A stretch of DNA of 64,000 bases from an uncultured Cohaesibacter sp. (GCF_963666525.1 NZ_OY762905.1:4977001-5041000), one strand, 5' to 3'; positions 1 through 9,647 are shown, counted from the first letter of the stretch. Made by a program: numbers and translations. The notes: a model not told the origin generated them from the letters alone.

Positions 1-460
1 GGCGAAGCACATCCAGCACAGCCCTCGAGGCTCGCGATCCCACAGGTTTGCGGCTCGACCGCATGTAGGCGAGGGAGTCGCCGATGACATCGCCAATCGT
101 CCAACGAAAGAGACTGCGGTTGGTAGAGCAGAGACGATAACGGGACATTGGTCCCTTCTCGCCGAATTCTATCATGTCACCGTGTCGGAGTTCCGCCTTT
201 TGAACCTTGCGCCCGTTCACCCAAATGGTCTGTCCTTCCGGGGCTTCAAGCATGTAGGTGCCATCGCTCCAGGATAATCCGACCAATGCGATCGTTTCAT
301 CAGCCATCGGTTCTGTGCTGAGTTGAAAATTACGGTCCTGATTTACCGTCGCGATCATGTAGTCGTGAATGAGAAACGTTACCGCGCCGCGCATAGGCCC
401 GGTGAGATGCTCAAGGGTCGCCCGCACATTGTTGTTCTTGGGTTGCGGAAAAGTATCCAT
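1..460 (-). CDS. FHA-domain protein (partial, C-terminus outside window)
   Basis: Reading frame on the minus strand that runs off the left edge; about 153 N-terminal residues are visible. I placed the start at 460 because AGAGG lies 9 nt upstream of that ATG; ATGs at 358 and 307 are also in frame. The segment VNGRKVQKAELRHGDMIEFG resembles the end of a forkhead-associated (phosphothreonine-binding) fold, where the conserved N-G and H-G-D pairs sit. Proteins of this type often continue into a transmembrane segment or protease domain, but that part is not visible. Partner and function are unknown. The following minus-strand spacer up to 1051 has no convincing gene. Confidence 0.7.
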   Translation of the reverse strand, partial: MDTFPQPKNNNVRATLEHLTGPMRGAVTFLIHDYMIATVNQDRNFQLSTEPMADETIALVGLSWSDGTYMLEAPEGQTIWVNGRKVQKAELRHGDMIEFGEKGPMSRYRLCSTNRSLFRWTIGDVIGDSLAYMRSSRKPVGSRASRAVLDVLR

Positions 461-1051
461 ACAGCAGTACCTCTCATTGGGATTGCGCTTGGGAGATCTG
501 TTCCAGACCTGCTTGATACCTATTCAAAAGGGTCCACCGTTTCAAACGATTGAGAATTGGCGGACGACCAACCTTCGCTCTGGTCGTTTCTGATCGATTG
601 CACATTGCGTCTTGTCATATTCAGTGTACGGCCAAACCCGATTGCATCCAATGCTTCGAAGGTCCTTAGTGAGAATCCAAGCGTATCCAACAGCGTCATT
701 GTGTTGGAGGATCACTCGGTCACGTAAATTAGCTGGAGCATCGACAACGGTGCCTGAGCGAACAACGCAGACAAAATGATAAAAGGCTGCCGAGAACGCC
801 CGTTGAGAGACGGATTCTGGTCCGAACGCCATCTGTTCTGTTGTTTGGTTTCGGCGATCTCGTCTATAATCCGGCCGAGCATCATAATGTGAGGTGGCTC
901 GCATAGAAGTGACTATCGCGGAAACGACGTTGTAAAGGATTGGCTACGGACAAGCCCCGCCAAAAGTGTCTGGCATGCGTGCATGGGACCAATAGCTTTA
1001 TCACCAACGCGGCTGCACGGAATGCCAGAGCCCATATCAATAGGAGTTGTC
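461..1051. other. Intergenic stretch without a convincing gene
   Basis: About 590 bp between the FHA gene and the small plus-strand gene at 1052. The longest minus-strand frame (904 to 542, 120 codons) has no Shine-Dalgarno sequence and no family I recognise. A second minus-strand frame in the same region reads plausibly but is broken by a TGA. It may be a decayed gene or simply upstream DNA of the FHA gene. Confidence 0.4.
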
Positions 1052-1390
1052 ATGAACTTTCGTGTCGATGGACAGAAAGTGCGGTTCAGGATCGACAAGA
1101 CGGAACTGGAATGCTTGTGCAATGGAACCGGTATCCGTCAAACGAGCCGCTTGTCGATGGATCAGGATCTTGGTGTTGTCATTGAACCTGTCGAAATCGC
1201 AACGGCGCTATCATTGAGCTGGAATGCGCAAACCCTGCGTCTTCTGGCCAATGTCCAGGATTTGCAAGCGCTGTTGGCGGCGTTGCCCCAGCGCGAAGGC
1301 ATTAGACAGACCTGCCCGATAGATGGTGAGGTTTCTCTGGATCTCAGTCTGGAAGTCGATATTCGGACCCAGAAGCGCAAGCGGGATTGA
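1052..1390 (+). CDS. Small DUF7009-like protein
   Basis: 112-residue soluble protein; ATG at 1052 chosen because TAGGAG precedes it by 5 nt, rather than the longer frame from 983. The N-terminus MNFRVDGQKVRFRIDKTELE has the alternating pattern (R-x-R/K-x-[ST/D]-x-E) of the small DUF7009 family, whose function is unknown. There is no signal peptide and no membrane segment. It is convergent with torA and separated from it by a strong bidirectional hairpin, so it is not in the tor operon. The family assignment is from memory of the N-terminal pattern and is moderate at best. Confidence 0.55.
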   Translation: MNFRVDGQKVRFRIDKTELECLCNGTGIRQTSRLSMDQDLGVVIEPVEIATALSLSWNAQTLRLLANVQDLQALLAALPQREGIRQTCPIDGEVSLDLSLEVDIRTQKRKRD

Positions 1391-1505
1391 ACCGTCTGGC
1401 TCGTTTCAAACCAACGTTCGACCTGATAACGCTGCGTTCCAATAAGGGCAGGGGACGGGCAATGCGAGTGCGCGCTTAGCAAAGGTCGTCTTCTGGGAAC
1501 AAAAT

Positions 1506-1539
1506 GCGCCTCCGCATTGGGCTCGGAATGCGGAGGCGC
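1506..1539. terminator. Bidirectional terminator between the DUF7009-like gene and torA
   Basis: Perfect 13-bp inverted repeat GCGCCTCCGCATT / AATGCGGAGGCGC with an 8-nt loop. It sits 13 bp past the torA stop and is followed by ATTTTGTT on the minus strand, so it can end torCDA transcription as well as that of the convergent small gene. Confidence 0.8.
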
Positions 1540-1552
1540 CTTCTTTAAGGGG

Positions 1553-4021
1553 TTAGCCGTTAGCTGGCGTGTCGAACACGGTCACAGCTGGTGCTTCTCC
1601 TTCATATTTCTCGAAATCGGCCATGCATGTGCAGGCTGACGTTGCCTGACCGAGTTTGGACGTCGGAATGTCAGGCGTCAGGATGTTCGGGTCACCGTAT
1701 TTGCAGATGGACCCCGGCGTGCTTGCATCCGCCGGATCATACCAGGCACCTTCCTGCAACTGAACAACTCCAGGCCTGATTTCGTCTGTGACAACCGCAC
1801 CGGCCAGACACTGGCCACGATCATTGAAGACGCGGACAATATCACCGGACTTGATGCCTTTTGCTTCAGCATCCTTCGGGTTGATCCAGATTGGCTCACG
1901 ACCTGCGACGTTGTAGATCGCGCGCAGTTTGGGGCTGCCGTTCAACTGGGAATGCATCCGGTATTGCGGATGGTTCGAGTTGACGTGGAACGGATATTTG
2001 CTGTCCTTTTGCCCCATCCATTCGCTCGGTTCCAGCCATGTCGCATGCGGCGGGCAATCGTCATAGCCGAATTTCTCGATGGCCTTGGAATAGATCTCGA
2101 TCAGACCAGACGGCGTTGGCAACGCGTTGATCAGCGGATCCTCACGGAACTCGGTATACTTGGTCCGGCGCAGTGCAGATTCCGGTGTTTCGAACTCGAT
2201 GACACCAGTACCATTCCAGAACGTATCGAAATCCGGCATTTCGACATTGATTTTCTTGGCCTGCGACAAGGCATCTTCATAGATCTCCTTGACATAATCG
2301 AGGTCGGTTTTGCCATTGGAGAACTCTGGTTCGACACCCAGAATGGTTGCGAGGCCCTTGAAGATGTCGAAGTCATTGCGTGCTTCGAAGACCGGTTCGA
2401 TGATCTGCTTCATTGCAATGATGGCGCGGTTGGCCACAACACCAACACGGTCGATGTCATTGCGTTCGAAGGAGCTGGTTGCCGGCAGGACGATATCGGC
2501 ATGACGTGCCGAAGCCGTCCACTGATAGTCCTGAACAATGAAGGTATCGAACTTTTTGAACGCCGCCACCATGCGGTTGTGATCCTGATGGTGATGAAGC
2601 GGGTTGCCGCCGACCCAGTAGCAGAGCTTAACGTCCGGATAGAGGAACTTCTTGCCGTTGTGGTCGTATTCTTCGCCTGGATGTTCGAGCATGTCGACAA
2701 TTCGGGCACAAGGAATGCTGTTGGTTCCCTTGTCTTCAGGCCACTCCTTGATTTCCTTGCGCTTGCCTGCCTTGAATGAGCTGCCGCCGAGTTTCGGACC
2801 ATTGGCAAATGGTGCGCCCGGATTGTCCAGATGATAACGCTGGCAGAAGCCACCGCCGGACAAGCCGATCTGACCGACCATGGCTGCGAGGGTCACGAAG
2901 GCCCATGGGAACTGTTCGCCATACTGCTGCCGCTGAACCGGCCAGCCGGAAACCAGCATCGTGCGTCCGGCAACCAGTCGGCGTGCGAGATCGCGAATGG
3001 TATCTGCAGGCAATTCGCACAGATCCGCAGCCCAGTCAGCGGTCTTCTCAACACCGTCTTCCTTGCCGAGAAGATAGTCTGCGAAGGCATCAAAGCCGGT
3101 GGTGTAGTTTTCAAGGAAGTCCTTGTCATGCAGATCTTCGGCCAGCAATGTGTGCGCCAGGCCAAGAGCCAGTGCAACGTCGGAATGAGGGCGGACCTGC
3201 ATCCACTCGGCGTCAAGAATCTTGCAACCTTCGGTCTTGACCGGATCGATGAAAATCGCTTTCTTGCCCGCCTTTTTCATATCGTCGAACCAGGCATATT
3301 CGCCATGATCCGGGATCGATGCAGAAATCTGGTTGGTCTTCAGTGGATCGACGGCCCAGAAGACAACGAGATCGGAGTCTTCGATGATCGTCTGATGAGA
3401 AGACTGCGGTCCGAAAGCGTCAACCTGACCAAGAACATATGGCATGATTGCTTCAATGCCGGCCTTGGAATAGTTGCTCGAAGAGACCACGCTGCCGCCG
3501 GTGAGGTTCATCAGGCGTTTCAGCATGTTCTGACCATTGCTGACACGCCCGTTGGATTGCCAGCCATAGGTTCCGGTGTAAATGCCCCAAGGGCCGATTT
3601 CGTCCTGCACGCGCTTGATTTCGCCAGCAACGAGCTCAAGAGCCTTGTCCCAGCTGACGCGAACGAAATCGCCCGTGCCGCGGGTTTCAGGGTTGGCTCC
3701 CGGGCCTTTTTCCAGCCAAGCCCGACGGACCATCGGATAGCGGATTCGAGACGGAGAATAGACAATATCCTGCACACCGGGAAGCATCGGGGACGGGCGA
3801 GGGTCACCTTCCCAAGGACGCAGGGAAACAAACCGTCCGTTTTCAATTTTGGCCCAGAAGGCACCCCAGTGCGATGCCTGAATGTGCTCTCCGTCAGCGA
3901 CGGCTGCCTTGGCTGCACCCAGACCAAATGGAAGACCGGACAGGGCTCCATAAGCTGCGATGGATGATGTTGCGGTCAGAAACCGGCGTCTTGATAGTGT
4001 AAAAGGACTTGATGAACTCAT
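1553..4021 (-). CDS. torA: Periplasmic trimethylamine-N-oxide reductase TorA (Mo-bisMGD)
   Basis: 822-residue catalytic subunit of the TorA/DorA/BisC branch of the DMSO-reductase family; reduces trimethylamine N-oxide (often also DMSO) as terminal electron acceptor. The N-terminus carries a Tat signal with SRRRFL at residues 10-15 and an Ala-rich cleavage region near residue 40. The YGWQS segment places the molybdenum-ligand serine at about residue 156, as in DorA. There is no N-terminal Cys cluster, so no [4Fe-4S] centre, as expected for this branch. AGAGGAGA precedes the ATG. It is the last gene of a torC-torD-torA unit. TMAO versus DMSO preference cannot be settled by sequence here. Confidence 0.95.
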   Translation of the reverse strand: MSSSSPFTLSRRRFLTATSSIAAYGALSGLPFGLGAAKAAVADGEHIQASHWGAFWAKIENGRFVSLRPWEGDPRPSPMLPGVQDIVYSPSRIRYPMVRRAWLEKGPGANPETRGTGDFVRVSWDKALELVAGEIKRVQDEIGPWGIYTGTYGWQSNGRVSNGQNMLKRLMNLTGGSVVSSSNYSKAGIEAIMPYVLGQVDAFGPQSSHQTIIEDSDLVVFWAVDPLKTNQISASIPDHGEYAWFDDMKKAGKKAIFIDPVKTEGCKILDAEWMQVRPHSDVALALGLAHTLLAEDLHDKDFLENYTTGFDAFADYLLGKEDGVEKTADWAADLCELPADTIRDLARRLVAGRTMLVSGWPVQRQQYGEQFPWAFVTLAAMVGQIGLSGGGFCQRYHLDNPGAPFANGPKLGGSSFKAGKRKEIKEWPEDKGTNSIPCARIVDMLEHPGEEYDHNGKKFLYPDVKLCYWVGGNPLHHHQDHNRMVAAFKKFDTFIVQDYQWTASARHADIVLPATSSFERNDIDRVGVVANRAIIAMKQIIEPVFEARNDFDIFKGLATILGVEPEFSNGKTDLDYVKEIYEDALSQAKKINVEMPDFDTFWNGTGVIEFETPESALRRTKYTEFREDPLINALPTPSGLIEIYSKAIEKFGYDDCPPHATWLEPSEWMGQKDSKYPFHVNSNHPQYRMHSQLNGSPKLRAIYNVAGREPIWINPKDAEAKGIKSGDIVRVFNDRGQCLAGAVVTDEIRPGVVQLQEGAWYDPADASTPGSICKYGDPNILTPDIPTSKLGQATSACTCMADFEKYEGEAPAVTVFDTPANG

Positions 4022-4066
4022 GGTCTTTCTCCTCTCTAGTCTCGTTTATCAATGCCTGAGTGAAAC

Positions 4067-4705
4067 TCAGGAAGCGTTGCGAAGCTCTTCCGGCTTGATG
4101 TCGGCAAGCAGGCGCACCAGGATTTTGGCAAGGGTGGCGTAGAATTTGGACGGGTCGTGCAGGGCACAGTTTTGGGCAAAGGTCGGAACCCAGCTGTTCA
4201 AACGAACGAGCATGTCTTCAATTGCCTTTTCCTCGTCGAAATCGGAAATAGTGGTTTCTAGTCGGATCAGTTGTTCCAGATAGGATAGTTCGATGCTGAG
4301 GTGATCCGTTGGCTCCATAAACGTTTCATCCATTTTCAGCCCCCTTTCTGCAAGCAGACGGGTCATCTCCATTTCTGGCTCCTGAAACAGGCGTCCCGTA
4401 CCGACATGGGCAGATTCAATCGGGGAAGTGCCGGTTGCTCCACCAATTCCGAGAAACAAATGGCAGAAGCTTCTGTTCAGCAATGATACGGCCTGTTCGT
4501 CGTCTTCAGCATCCATCAGTATGGAACGAAGCTGCGATACTTCATCGGAAAATTGCGGGGCCCCATGCAGCAGGGGCAAGAGGGTGTCGCAATTTTCATT
4601 TCTCATGATATGGATTTCATCCTGCCCCAGAGGGGAGCCGAAATAGCCTGAAATTTCTGCCAGGATGTCGGCGCAAGAGGCGGATTCTATGAATCTTTTT
4701 GTCAT
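4067..4705 (-). CDS. torD: TorD-family chaperone for TorA
   Basis: 212-residue cytoplasmic all-helical protein of the TorD/DmsD family. These proteins bind the Tat signal of the molybdoenzyme and hold it for cofactor insertion before export. Visible family features are the segment around residues 85-100 (FLGIGGATGTSPIESAHV) and the conserved E/P-x-DHLSIELSYLEQL helix around residues 135-150. GGAAGGA lies upstream of the ATG. It lies between torC and torA with gaps of 22 and 45 bp. In Escherichia coli torD is the last gene, so the order is rearranged here. Confidence 0.88.
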   Translation of the reverse strand: MTKRFIESASCADILAEISGYFGSPLGQDEIHIMRNENCDTLLPLLHGAPQFSDEVSQLRSILMDAEDDEQAVSLLNRSFCHLFLGIGGATGTSPIESAHVGTGRLFQEPEMEMTRLLAERGLKMDETFMEPTDHLSIELSYLEQLIRLETTISDFDEEKAIEDMLVRLNSWVPTFAQNCALHDPSKFYATLAKILVRLLADIKPEELRNAS

Positions 4706-4727
4706 GATGTGGTGTTTCCTTCCGGCA

Positions 4728-5894
4728 TCAGTGTTTCTGGTCCGTGGGGACGTGATACTGCAGATAGGACTTGAGGAAGAAGATCTCGGGCTTGCTGAGA
4801 CTTGTGTAGGATTTCATGCCATCAACCATGCCCAGCCACTGGGTTGCTGTGTAGTGACTAATGGCAGGCAAGCTGTGGCAGGCGCCGCAGGAAGACTCGT
4901 ACATTTCAGCGCCATAGGCCCACAAAGCCTTTTCATCGGAGATGAGGTTGACGGGCTTCATCCAGCCTTCAAGGGTTACCTTCTTCCAGTTATATTCGGT
5001 GTCCTTGTCAAAGACGGTGTCATGAACAGCCGCAGTATTGGCAATGTCTGCCGATAGCGCCGCCTGAATGATGCGTTCACCCTGCGTGGCAACCAGAACA
5101 CGTTCAACGCCCTCTCGTTGCCAACCGTTGATGGCCACCTTCAGCAGTCCATCCTTGCGGTCGAGCACTTTCAGTTCCGTACCCGGCATGACGGTGCCGT
5201 CTTTCTTGCCACCCGAAGAGGCTTTGTCTGCATCACCCCAGATATCTGCCATTGCGATTGCAAACAGATCATCTGTTTTGCCCTGTTCTTCAGAAGATTT
5301 GGCTTCCAGATCCTTGAACATGGTGCGGAAACCGGCGCTCATGTCCGGAAGCTCATGTGCAATACCCTTGTGGCAACTGATGCAGGTCTGGCCGGTCTCA
5401 GCGGCCTTCTTCATCTGTGCGGCCGCTTTTTCGCTCTGATGAGCGAAGTCCATGGTATCGAAGGCATGGCAGCCCTTGCAGGAGTTGCTATCATTGGCTT
5501 CCATTCGCGCCCAGACGCGTTTGGCCAACACAAGTCGCTTGTTTTCAAACTTTTCAGGAGTGTCGATCGTGCCCAACAGATGATGATAAAGCTCGCTGAG
5601 AGCTTGGGTTTTCCGGATCATCTTGCCAGCGAAATCTTGAGGCAAATGGCAGTCTGCGCAGGTGGCCCTCACACCCGAAGGGTTGGAATAGTGGATCGAC
5701 TCTTTGTATTCTTGAAAGACGTTATCTTTCATTTCATGGCATGAAGTGCAGAATTTCAGGCTTGTCGTCGCTTCCATGGTGGTGTGAAACCCGCCAACAA
5801 AAAGCAAGGTGCCTACGATAGACACCAAAGCGACGACACCAATAGCCGCTCGCCTTTTAAGCAATGCCCAAATCGACACTAAGGGATTCTTCAT
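4728..5894 (-). CDS. torC: Pentaheme c-type cytochrome TorC (NapC/NirT family)
   Basis: 388-residue membrane-anchored cytochrome that passes electrons from the quinol pool to periplasmic TorA. One N-terminal transmembrane anchor spans about residues 16-36. It is followed by four NapC/NirT-type heme motifs: CTSCH (49-53), CADCH (79-83), CKGCH (139-143) and CISCH (171-175). A fifth, CGACH (336-340), is in the C-terminal domain specific to TorC. CGGAGAAAG precedes the ATG. It is the first gene of the torCDA operon; its upstream region holds the composite element at 5958-6007. Confidence 0.94.
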   Translation of the reverse strand: MKNPLVSIWALLKRRAAIGVVALVSIVGTLLFVGGFHTTMEATTSLKFCTSCHEMKDNVFQEYKESIHYSNPSGVRATCADCHLPQDFAGKMIRKTQALSELYHHLLGTIDTPEKFENKRLVLAKRVWARMEANDSNSCKGCHAFDTMDFAHQSEKAAAQMKKAAETGQTCISCHKGIAHELPDMSAGFRTMFKDLEAKSSEEQGKTDDLFAIAMADIWGDADKASSGGKKDGTVMPGTELKVLDRKDGLLKVAINGWQREGVERVLVATQGERIIQAALSADIANTAAVHDTVFDKDTEYNWKKVTLEGWMKPVNLISDEKALWAYGAEMYESSCGACHSLPAISHYTATQWLGMVDGMKSYTSLSKPEIFFLKSYLQYHVPTDQKH

Positions 5895-5957
5895 ATATTC
5901 TTTCTCCGGAAAGTATTTCTGCGCAGTTGTTGACTTGCCGGAGAAGATACGACAGCA

Positions 5958-6007
5958 TTGTAAAACTAGAGCGGTGATAGTATTAATGTAATCTGCTCAA
6001 TTGTTAA
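5958..6007 (-). promoter_or_regulatory. Composite tor promoter/operator upstream of torC
   Basis: On the plus strand the block reads TTGTAAAAC, 14 nt, TATTAAT, 7 nt, GCTCAATTGTTAA. The same three blocks with exactly the same spacing occur upstream of moaA (11274-11323). In the direction of torC transcription the last block becomes GTTTTACAA, and TACAAT there fits a -10 hexamer. The two other blocks lie over and upstream of a poor -35 region, as at an activator-dependent promoter. TorR is the likely activator since torR is divergent from this site; that assignment is inference. Confidence 0.65.
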
Positions 6008-6022
6008 CAAAAAAAGACAAAG

Positions 6023-6760
6023 ATGACGCAAAACCAGTTTAGATATAACCCTGCGAACCTTAAAGTTGCGGTTGTCGACGATGAGCCAATCATTCAGGAG
6101 ACCCTGCGTTCATATCTTGAGAACGAAGGATATCAAGTTTTCTGCATGGATAGCGCGGAGAAACTGCGCGCGCTGATTGAGCGGGAAAAGCTCGATCTGA
6201 TCTTGCTGGATATACGCCTGCCGGATGGTGACGGCTTGTCTTTGATGAGTGAGCTGCATGCCAAAAGCGACGTTGCAATCATCCTGGTAACTGGAAAAAC
6301 GGAAGAGGCGGACCGAATTATCGGGCTTGAACTCGGTGCTGATGATTATGTTACAAAGCCCTTCTCGTTAAGGGAGCTGAAAGCCAGAATCCATTCAGTC
6401 TTGCGCAGAACCATGAAACGACCCGAGCCCGAACAGATCGTCGGCGTGAAACATTTTGCGGGCTGGACCATGGATATGGAGGGACATCGCCTTTCGAATC
6501 CAGAAGGCGAACTGGTGCGCCTAACCCATGCGGAGTTTCAATTGCTGGCCATTCTGGTAAAGAGTGCAGGGCGTGTGCTTTCCCGTTCCGACCTTATCAC
6601 GGCAATTGGCGGCTACGAGTGGAATCCGAATGATCGTACCATCGATGTCTTGATCCGCCGATTGAGAAGCAAGATCGAACCCGATCCCAAGAAGCCAAGT
6701 TACATCATGACAGAATATGCATTGGGATACTATTTCGCGGAAAAAGTATCTCAGTCTTGA
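6023..6760 (+). CDS. torR: TorR-type OmpR-family response regulator
   Basis: 245 residues. Receiver domain about residues 13-127 with acidic pair D19/D20, phosphorylation site D63 (LLDIRLPDGDG) and the conserved K112 (TKPF). Winged-helix OmpR/PhoB DNA-binding domain about residues 145-240. It is divergent from torC and convergent with torS, so it is most likely the TorS partner and the activator of torCDA. Its own start is only about 15 bp from the conserved element at 5958-6007, so autoregulation is possible. The Shine-Dalgarno sequence is weak (AAGACAAAG). Confidence 0.88.
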   Translation: MTQNQFRYNPANLKVAVVDDEPIIQETLRSYLENEGYQVFCMDSAEKLRALIEREKLDLILLDIRLPDGDGLSLMSELHAKSDVAIILVTGKTEEADRIIGLELGADDYVTKPFSLRELKARIHSVLRRTMKRPEPEQIVGVKHFAGWTMDMEGHRLSNPEGELVRLTHAEFQLLAILVKSAGRVLSRSDLITAIGGYEWNPNDRTIDVLIRRLRSKIEPDPKKPSYIMTEYALGYYFAEKVSQS

Positions 6761-6824
6761 TGTTTCGAGCCATTTTCCTTCGATCTGATATCAGGGGTGG
6801 GCAATGAATGATCGTGGACTGCGG

Positions 6825-9647
6825 TCACTTGGTATCTGGTGTTACACTCTTTTCGAATGGTTTGAGTTCTTCTGTGGACTGTGTGATGAATGCCACCAAG
6901 TTCTGGTCAAGATCTGTCCTGATTTCCGTTGCCAGCCTCACGAGTTCATCCTGATCCTGGATATTCGCTGCCTTTTCGGCGGCTTCGGCCAATCTGTGAA
7001 CCCATTCCGCTCCCACCTGGCCCGAAGCACCTTTCATGCGATGGGCAAGGGCTGAGGCCTCCTTGTCGTGCCCTGCTTGAGCGGCGTGAAACAAACTGTC
7101 GGCAAGACCCGGCATTTCTGAGAGGAAAAGTTCCAGCACCCGGTGGGCACCCTCAATGCCAAGATCCTGAGCTTGCTCGGTCAGGGGACTGAGACGAGTG
7201 GTTCCAGAAGGCTGCTTGGCGCGGCGAGGGACCAGGCCGATCGAAACGGCAATCGCATGTTCCAGTTCCTTGAGTGCGTAGGGTTTGCCGACAAAGCCAT
7301 CAAACAGGACTTCGCCCACATTGAGACGCCGCGCGATCATCAGGTCTGCCGTAACAGCCACGATGGGCACCATGGAATATATTTCATCATCGAGAGAACG
7401 TATGCGGCGTGCGGCTTCAATGCCATCAAGCCCTGACATGGACAGATCCATCAGAATGACATCATAAATGTCGAGACTTGCGCGGTGAACCGCTTCCAAT
7501 CCGTTTGAAACCAGATCGATCCTGTGGCCCGCCTTTTCGAGGATTGTTCGGACAATCATCGCATTGACGGGATCGTCTTCTGCGACAAGGATATGCAAGG
7601 GCGAGAGCTCGAACTCTTCAGGCGGAGTATGCCTGCTGTCTTCACACCGCTCATCAAATGAGATCGGAAGATGAACGGTAAAGATTGTGCCACCTTCTTC
7701 GGGGCAATCGACACTTATGGTGCCTCCCAGAAGGTCCAGATATCCCTTGCAAATTGCCAGCCCCATCCCTGATCCCCCAAACCGGCGAACCATGCTGCTG
7801 TCCGCCTGGGTGAACGGTTCGAACAGTGTGGCTTGGGCCTGCTTGACAATGCCGATACCCGTGTCCTTGACGACGATTTCCAGACTGTGGTCGAAATCCT
7901 TGCTCACCTTTTCAATGAGATCCACTGACAGAGTAATTTCGCCCTCCGGAGTAAATTTGACGGCATTGCTAAGGAGATTCTGAAGAATCTGGACCAGCTT
8001 GGCTGGGTCGCCAATGATCCCATCCGGCACGCAAGGCGATATGATCCGCTTGTAGGAAAGGTTCTTTTCGTGTGCCGCGGAAAGGATGGTTGCTTCTGCT
8101 GCCCGTATCTGCTCGTTCAGGGAAAACGGGACCTCTTCGACCTCGGTCCGACCACACTCGATGCGCGAATAGTCCAGAAGGTCATCCAGCAACTGGCGCA
8201 AAAGATTGCCAGATTGTGTCAACGCATCCAGCCATTGCCTCTGTTCGCCGGTAACCTTGCTCTGCTTCAACAGTTGAGCGGTGCCCAGAATGCCGTTTAG
8301 TGGCGTTCGGATTTCGTGGCTCATTCTTGCGAGGAAAGCTGATTTGGCATGATTCATCCGGCTGGCATAATCGATCAGCTCGATCCTCATCTCGTTTATC
8401 CGCCGATTGAGTCGCATTTCTTCCAGCGATCGGTTGCGCAGCCTTTCCAATGCCTCGGCGATGACAAACATCTCGCTCCGGTTGGAACCTGTCTGGACCG
8501 GAATTTCAAAATTGCCCTTGTTCATGCGTGCCACATCGGATGCCAGTGCACCAAGCGGCGAGGAAAGCCGGAGCCTTACAAACCGAACGGTGAAAAATCC
8601 AAAGGCGAGGCTGACCAGGAGCACGATGGTAGAAAGGGCGCCAAGAAGCACCGCATTCTTTCGCTTTTCTTCCGCATAGGCAACTTCATCATCAAGGCTG
8701 TTGTAGCCGATGCTCAAAATGTAGGAATAGGCATCAAGACAATTATCTGACCACGCCTTGGCGTCGTAGGCGGGCTTTCCGGAGCCGGATAAACCGTAGA
8801 TGACGCGATCCATGACGGACTGTGACTTGAACGTCATCTTCTTGCCTTCAAAAACGCTTTGCTTCAGCCAGAAACCATCCGGATAATGCGATGCAATCCT
8901 GTCAAGGCCGTTCCAAAGTTCACGATAGGCACCAACATCTTCTCTCCAATGGCTTTTTTCTAAGGCAGTCAGAGGACGGTCCTTCTGAACTGCGGGTCTG
9001 AAGCGGGAACATTGTCGAGCGTAACGGTCCCGAATGGCATAGGAAAGTTCCCTGATCGTAACAAGGTCGCTCAGATTGTTGTCGACGGTTCGCAACTGGG
9101 TACCGACGACATTGCTGGCGCCCAGAATGACATCCGCATAGGCATATATGGTCTGTCGCCACGGCTCGATATTGCTCACATCTCGCTGGCCAATCGGCTT
9201 TTCAAGTTCGGCAAAAATCACTTTCTCCTGATAAATCAGGTGTTGATGAACATCCCTGAATTGCAGCAACAAGTCATCGACATTCTTCAAGCCCGAAGTT
9301 GAAAGAGAGGCAACGGCCGTATCATACAGCTGGGCTACATTGGCAAGAGCACTCTCTACCGTTTTGCGCGGATCTGGCTCCTGAATGAGTGCAACTCCGA
9401 CTGTTCCGATCTCCACACGGCTCTTAGTCACTGTGCCAAACAGGATGCGATCCAGCTCAGCCAATTTCACAATGCGTTGATACGACAACAGATGCTGCCA
9501 TGAAAGGCCAGCCGCTAGAATGGTGATGAGAATTATGACCGATACCGCAATCCATTGCAGAACCAGAACCGTCCGGGCGATAGAATCTCTCAAGTCATTT
9601 CTCCCAAGAGCGGTTCGGCATAGCCGAAACCATTTGGTTTCTTTCAT
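6825..9647 (-). CDS. torS: TorS-type tripartite hybrid histidine kinase
   Basis: 940-residue inner-membrane sensor. Order: transmembrane segment about 30-50, long helical periplasmic sensor about 50-335, second transmembrane segment about 336-358, HAMP linker, HisKA with H444 (SHEIRTP), HATPase_c, receiver domain with D734 (MDLSMSG), and C-terminal Hpt domain with H869 (AHRMKG). This four-step phosphorelay architecture is that of TorS/ArcB/EvgS. In Escherichia coli TorS senses TMAO through the periplasmic protein TorT; no torT is visible in this window. A perfect FNR-type box lies about 100 bp upstream. No clear Shine-Dalgarno sequence at the ATG. Confidence 0.88.
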   Translation of the reverse strand: MKETKWFRLCRTALGRNDLRDSIARTVLVLQWIAVSVIILITILAAGLSWQHLLSYQRIVKLAELDRILFGTVTKSRVEIGTVGVALIQEPDPRKTVESALANVAQLYDTAVASLSTSGLKNVDDLLLQFRDVHQHLIYQEKVIFAELEKPIGQRDVSNIEPWRQTIYAYADVILGASNVVGTQLRTVDNNLSDLVTIRELSYAIRDRYARQCSRFRPAVQKDRPLTALEKSHWREDVGAYRELWNGLDRIASHYPDGFWLKQSVFEGKKMTFKSQSVMDRVIYGLSGSGKPAYDAKAWSDNCLDAYSYILSIGYNSLDDEVAYAEEKRKNAVLLGALSTIVLLVSLAFGFFTVRFVRLRLSSPLGALASDVARMNKGNFEIPVQTGSNRSEMFVIAEALERLRNRSLEEMRLNRRINEMRIELIDYASRMNHAKSAFLARMSHEIRTPLNGILGTAQLLKQSKVTGEQRQWLDALTQSGNLLRQLLDDLLDYSRIECGRTEVEEVPFSLNEQIRAAEATILSAAHEKNLSYKRIISPCVPDGIIGDPAKLVQILQNLLSNAVKFTPEGEITLSVDLIEKVSKDFDHSLEIVVKDTGIGIVKQAQATLFEPFTQADSSMVRRFGGSGMGLAICKGYLDLLGGTISVDCPEEGGTIFTVHLPISFDERCEDSRHTPPEEFELSPLHILVAEDDPVNAMIVRTILEKAGHRIDLVSNGLEAVHRASLDIYDVILMDLSMSGLDGIEAARRIRSLDDEIYSMVPIVAVTADLMIARRLNVGEVLFDGFVGKPYALKELEHAIAVSIGLVPRRAKQPSGTTRLSPLTEQAQDLGIEGAHRVLELFLSEMPGLADSLFHAAQAGHDKEASALAHRMKGASGQVGAEWVHRLAEAAEKAANIQDQDELVRLATEIRTDLDQNLVAFITQSTEELKPFEKSVTPDTK

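Noticed and set aside
542-904. 120-codon minus-strand frame as a gene
   Set aside because: No ribosome site and no recognisable family; an alternative frame in the same stretch reads equally well. Left as unassigned.
1952-3967. Long plus-strand frames (275 and 378 codons) opposite torA
   Set aside because: They are antisense to a well-conserved molybdoenzyme gene, lack ribosome sites and give low-complexity translations; shadows of the real frame.
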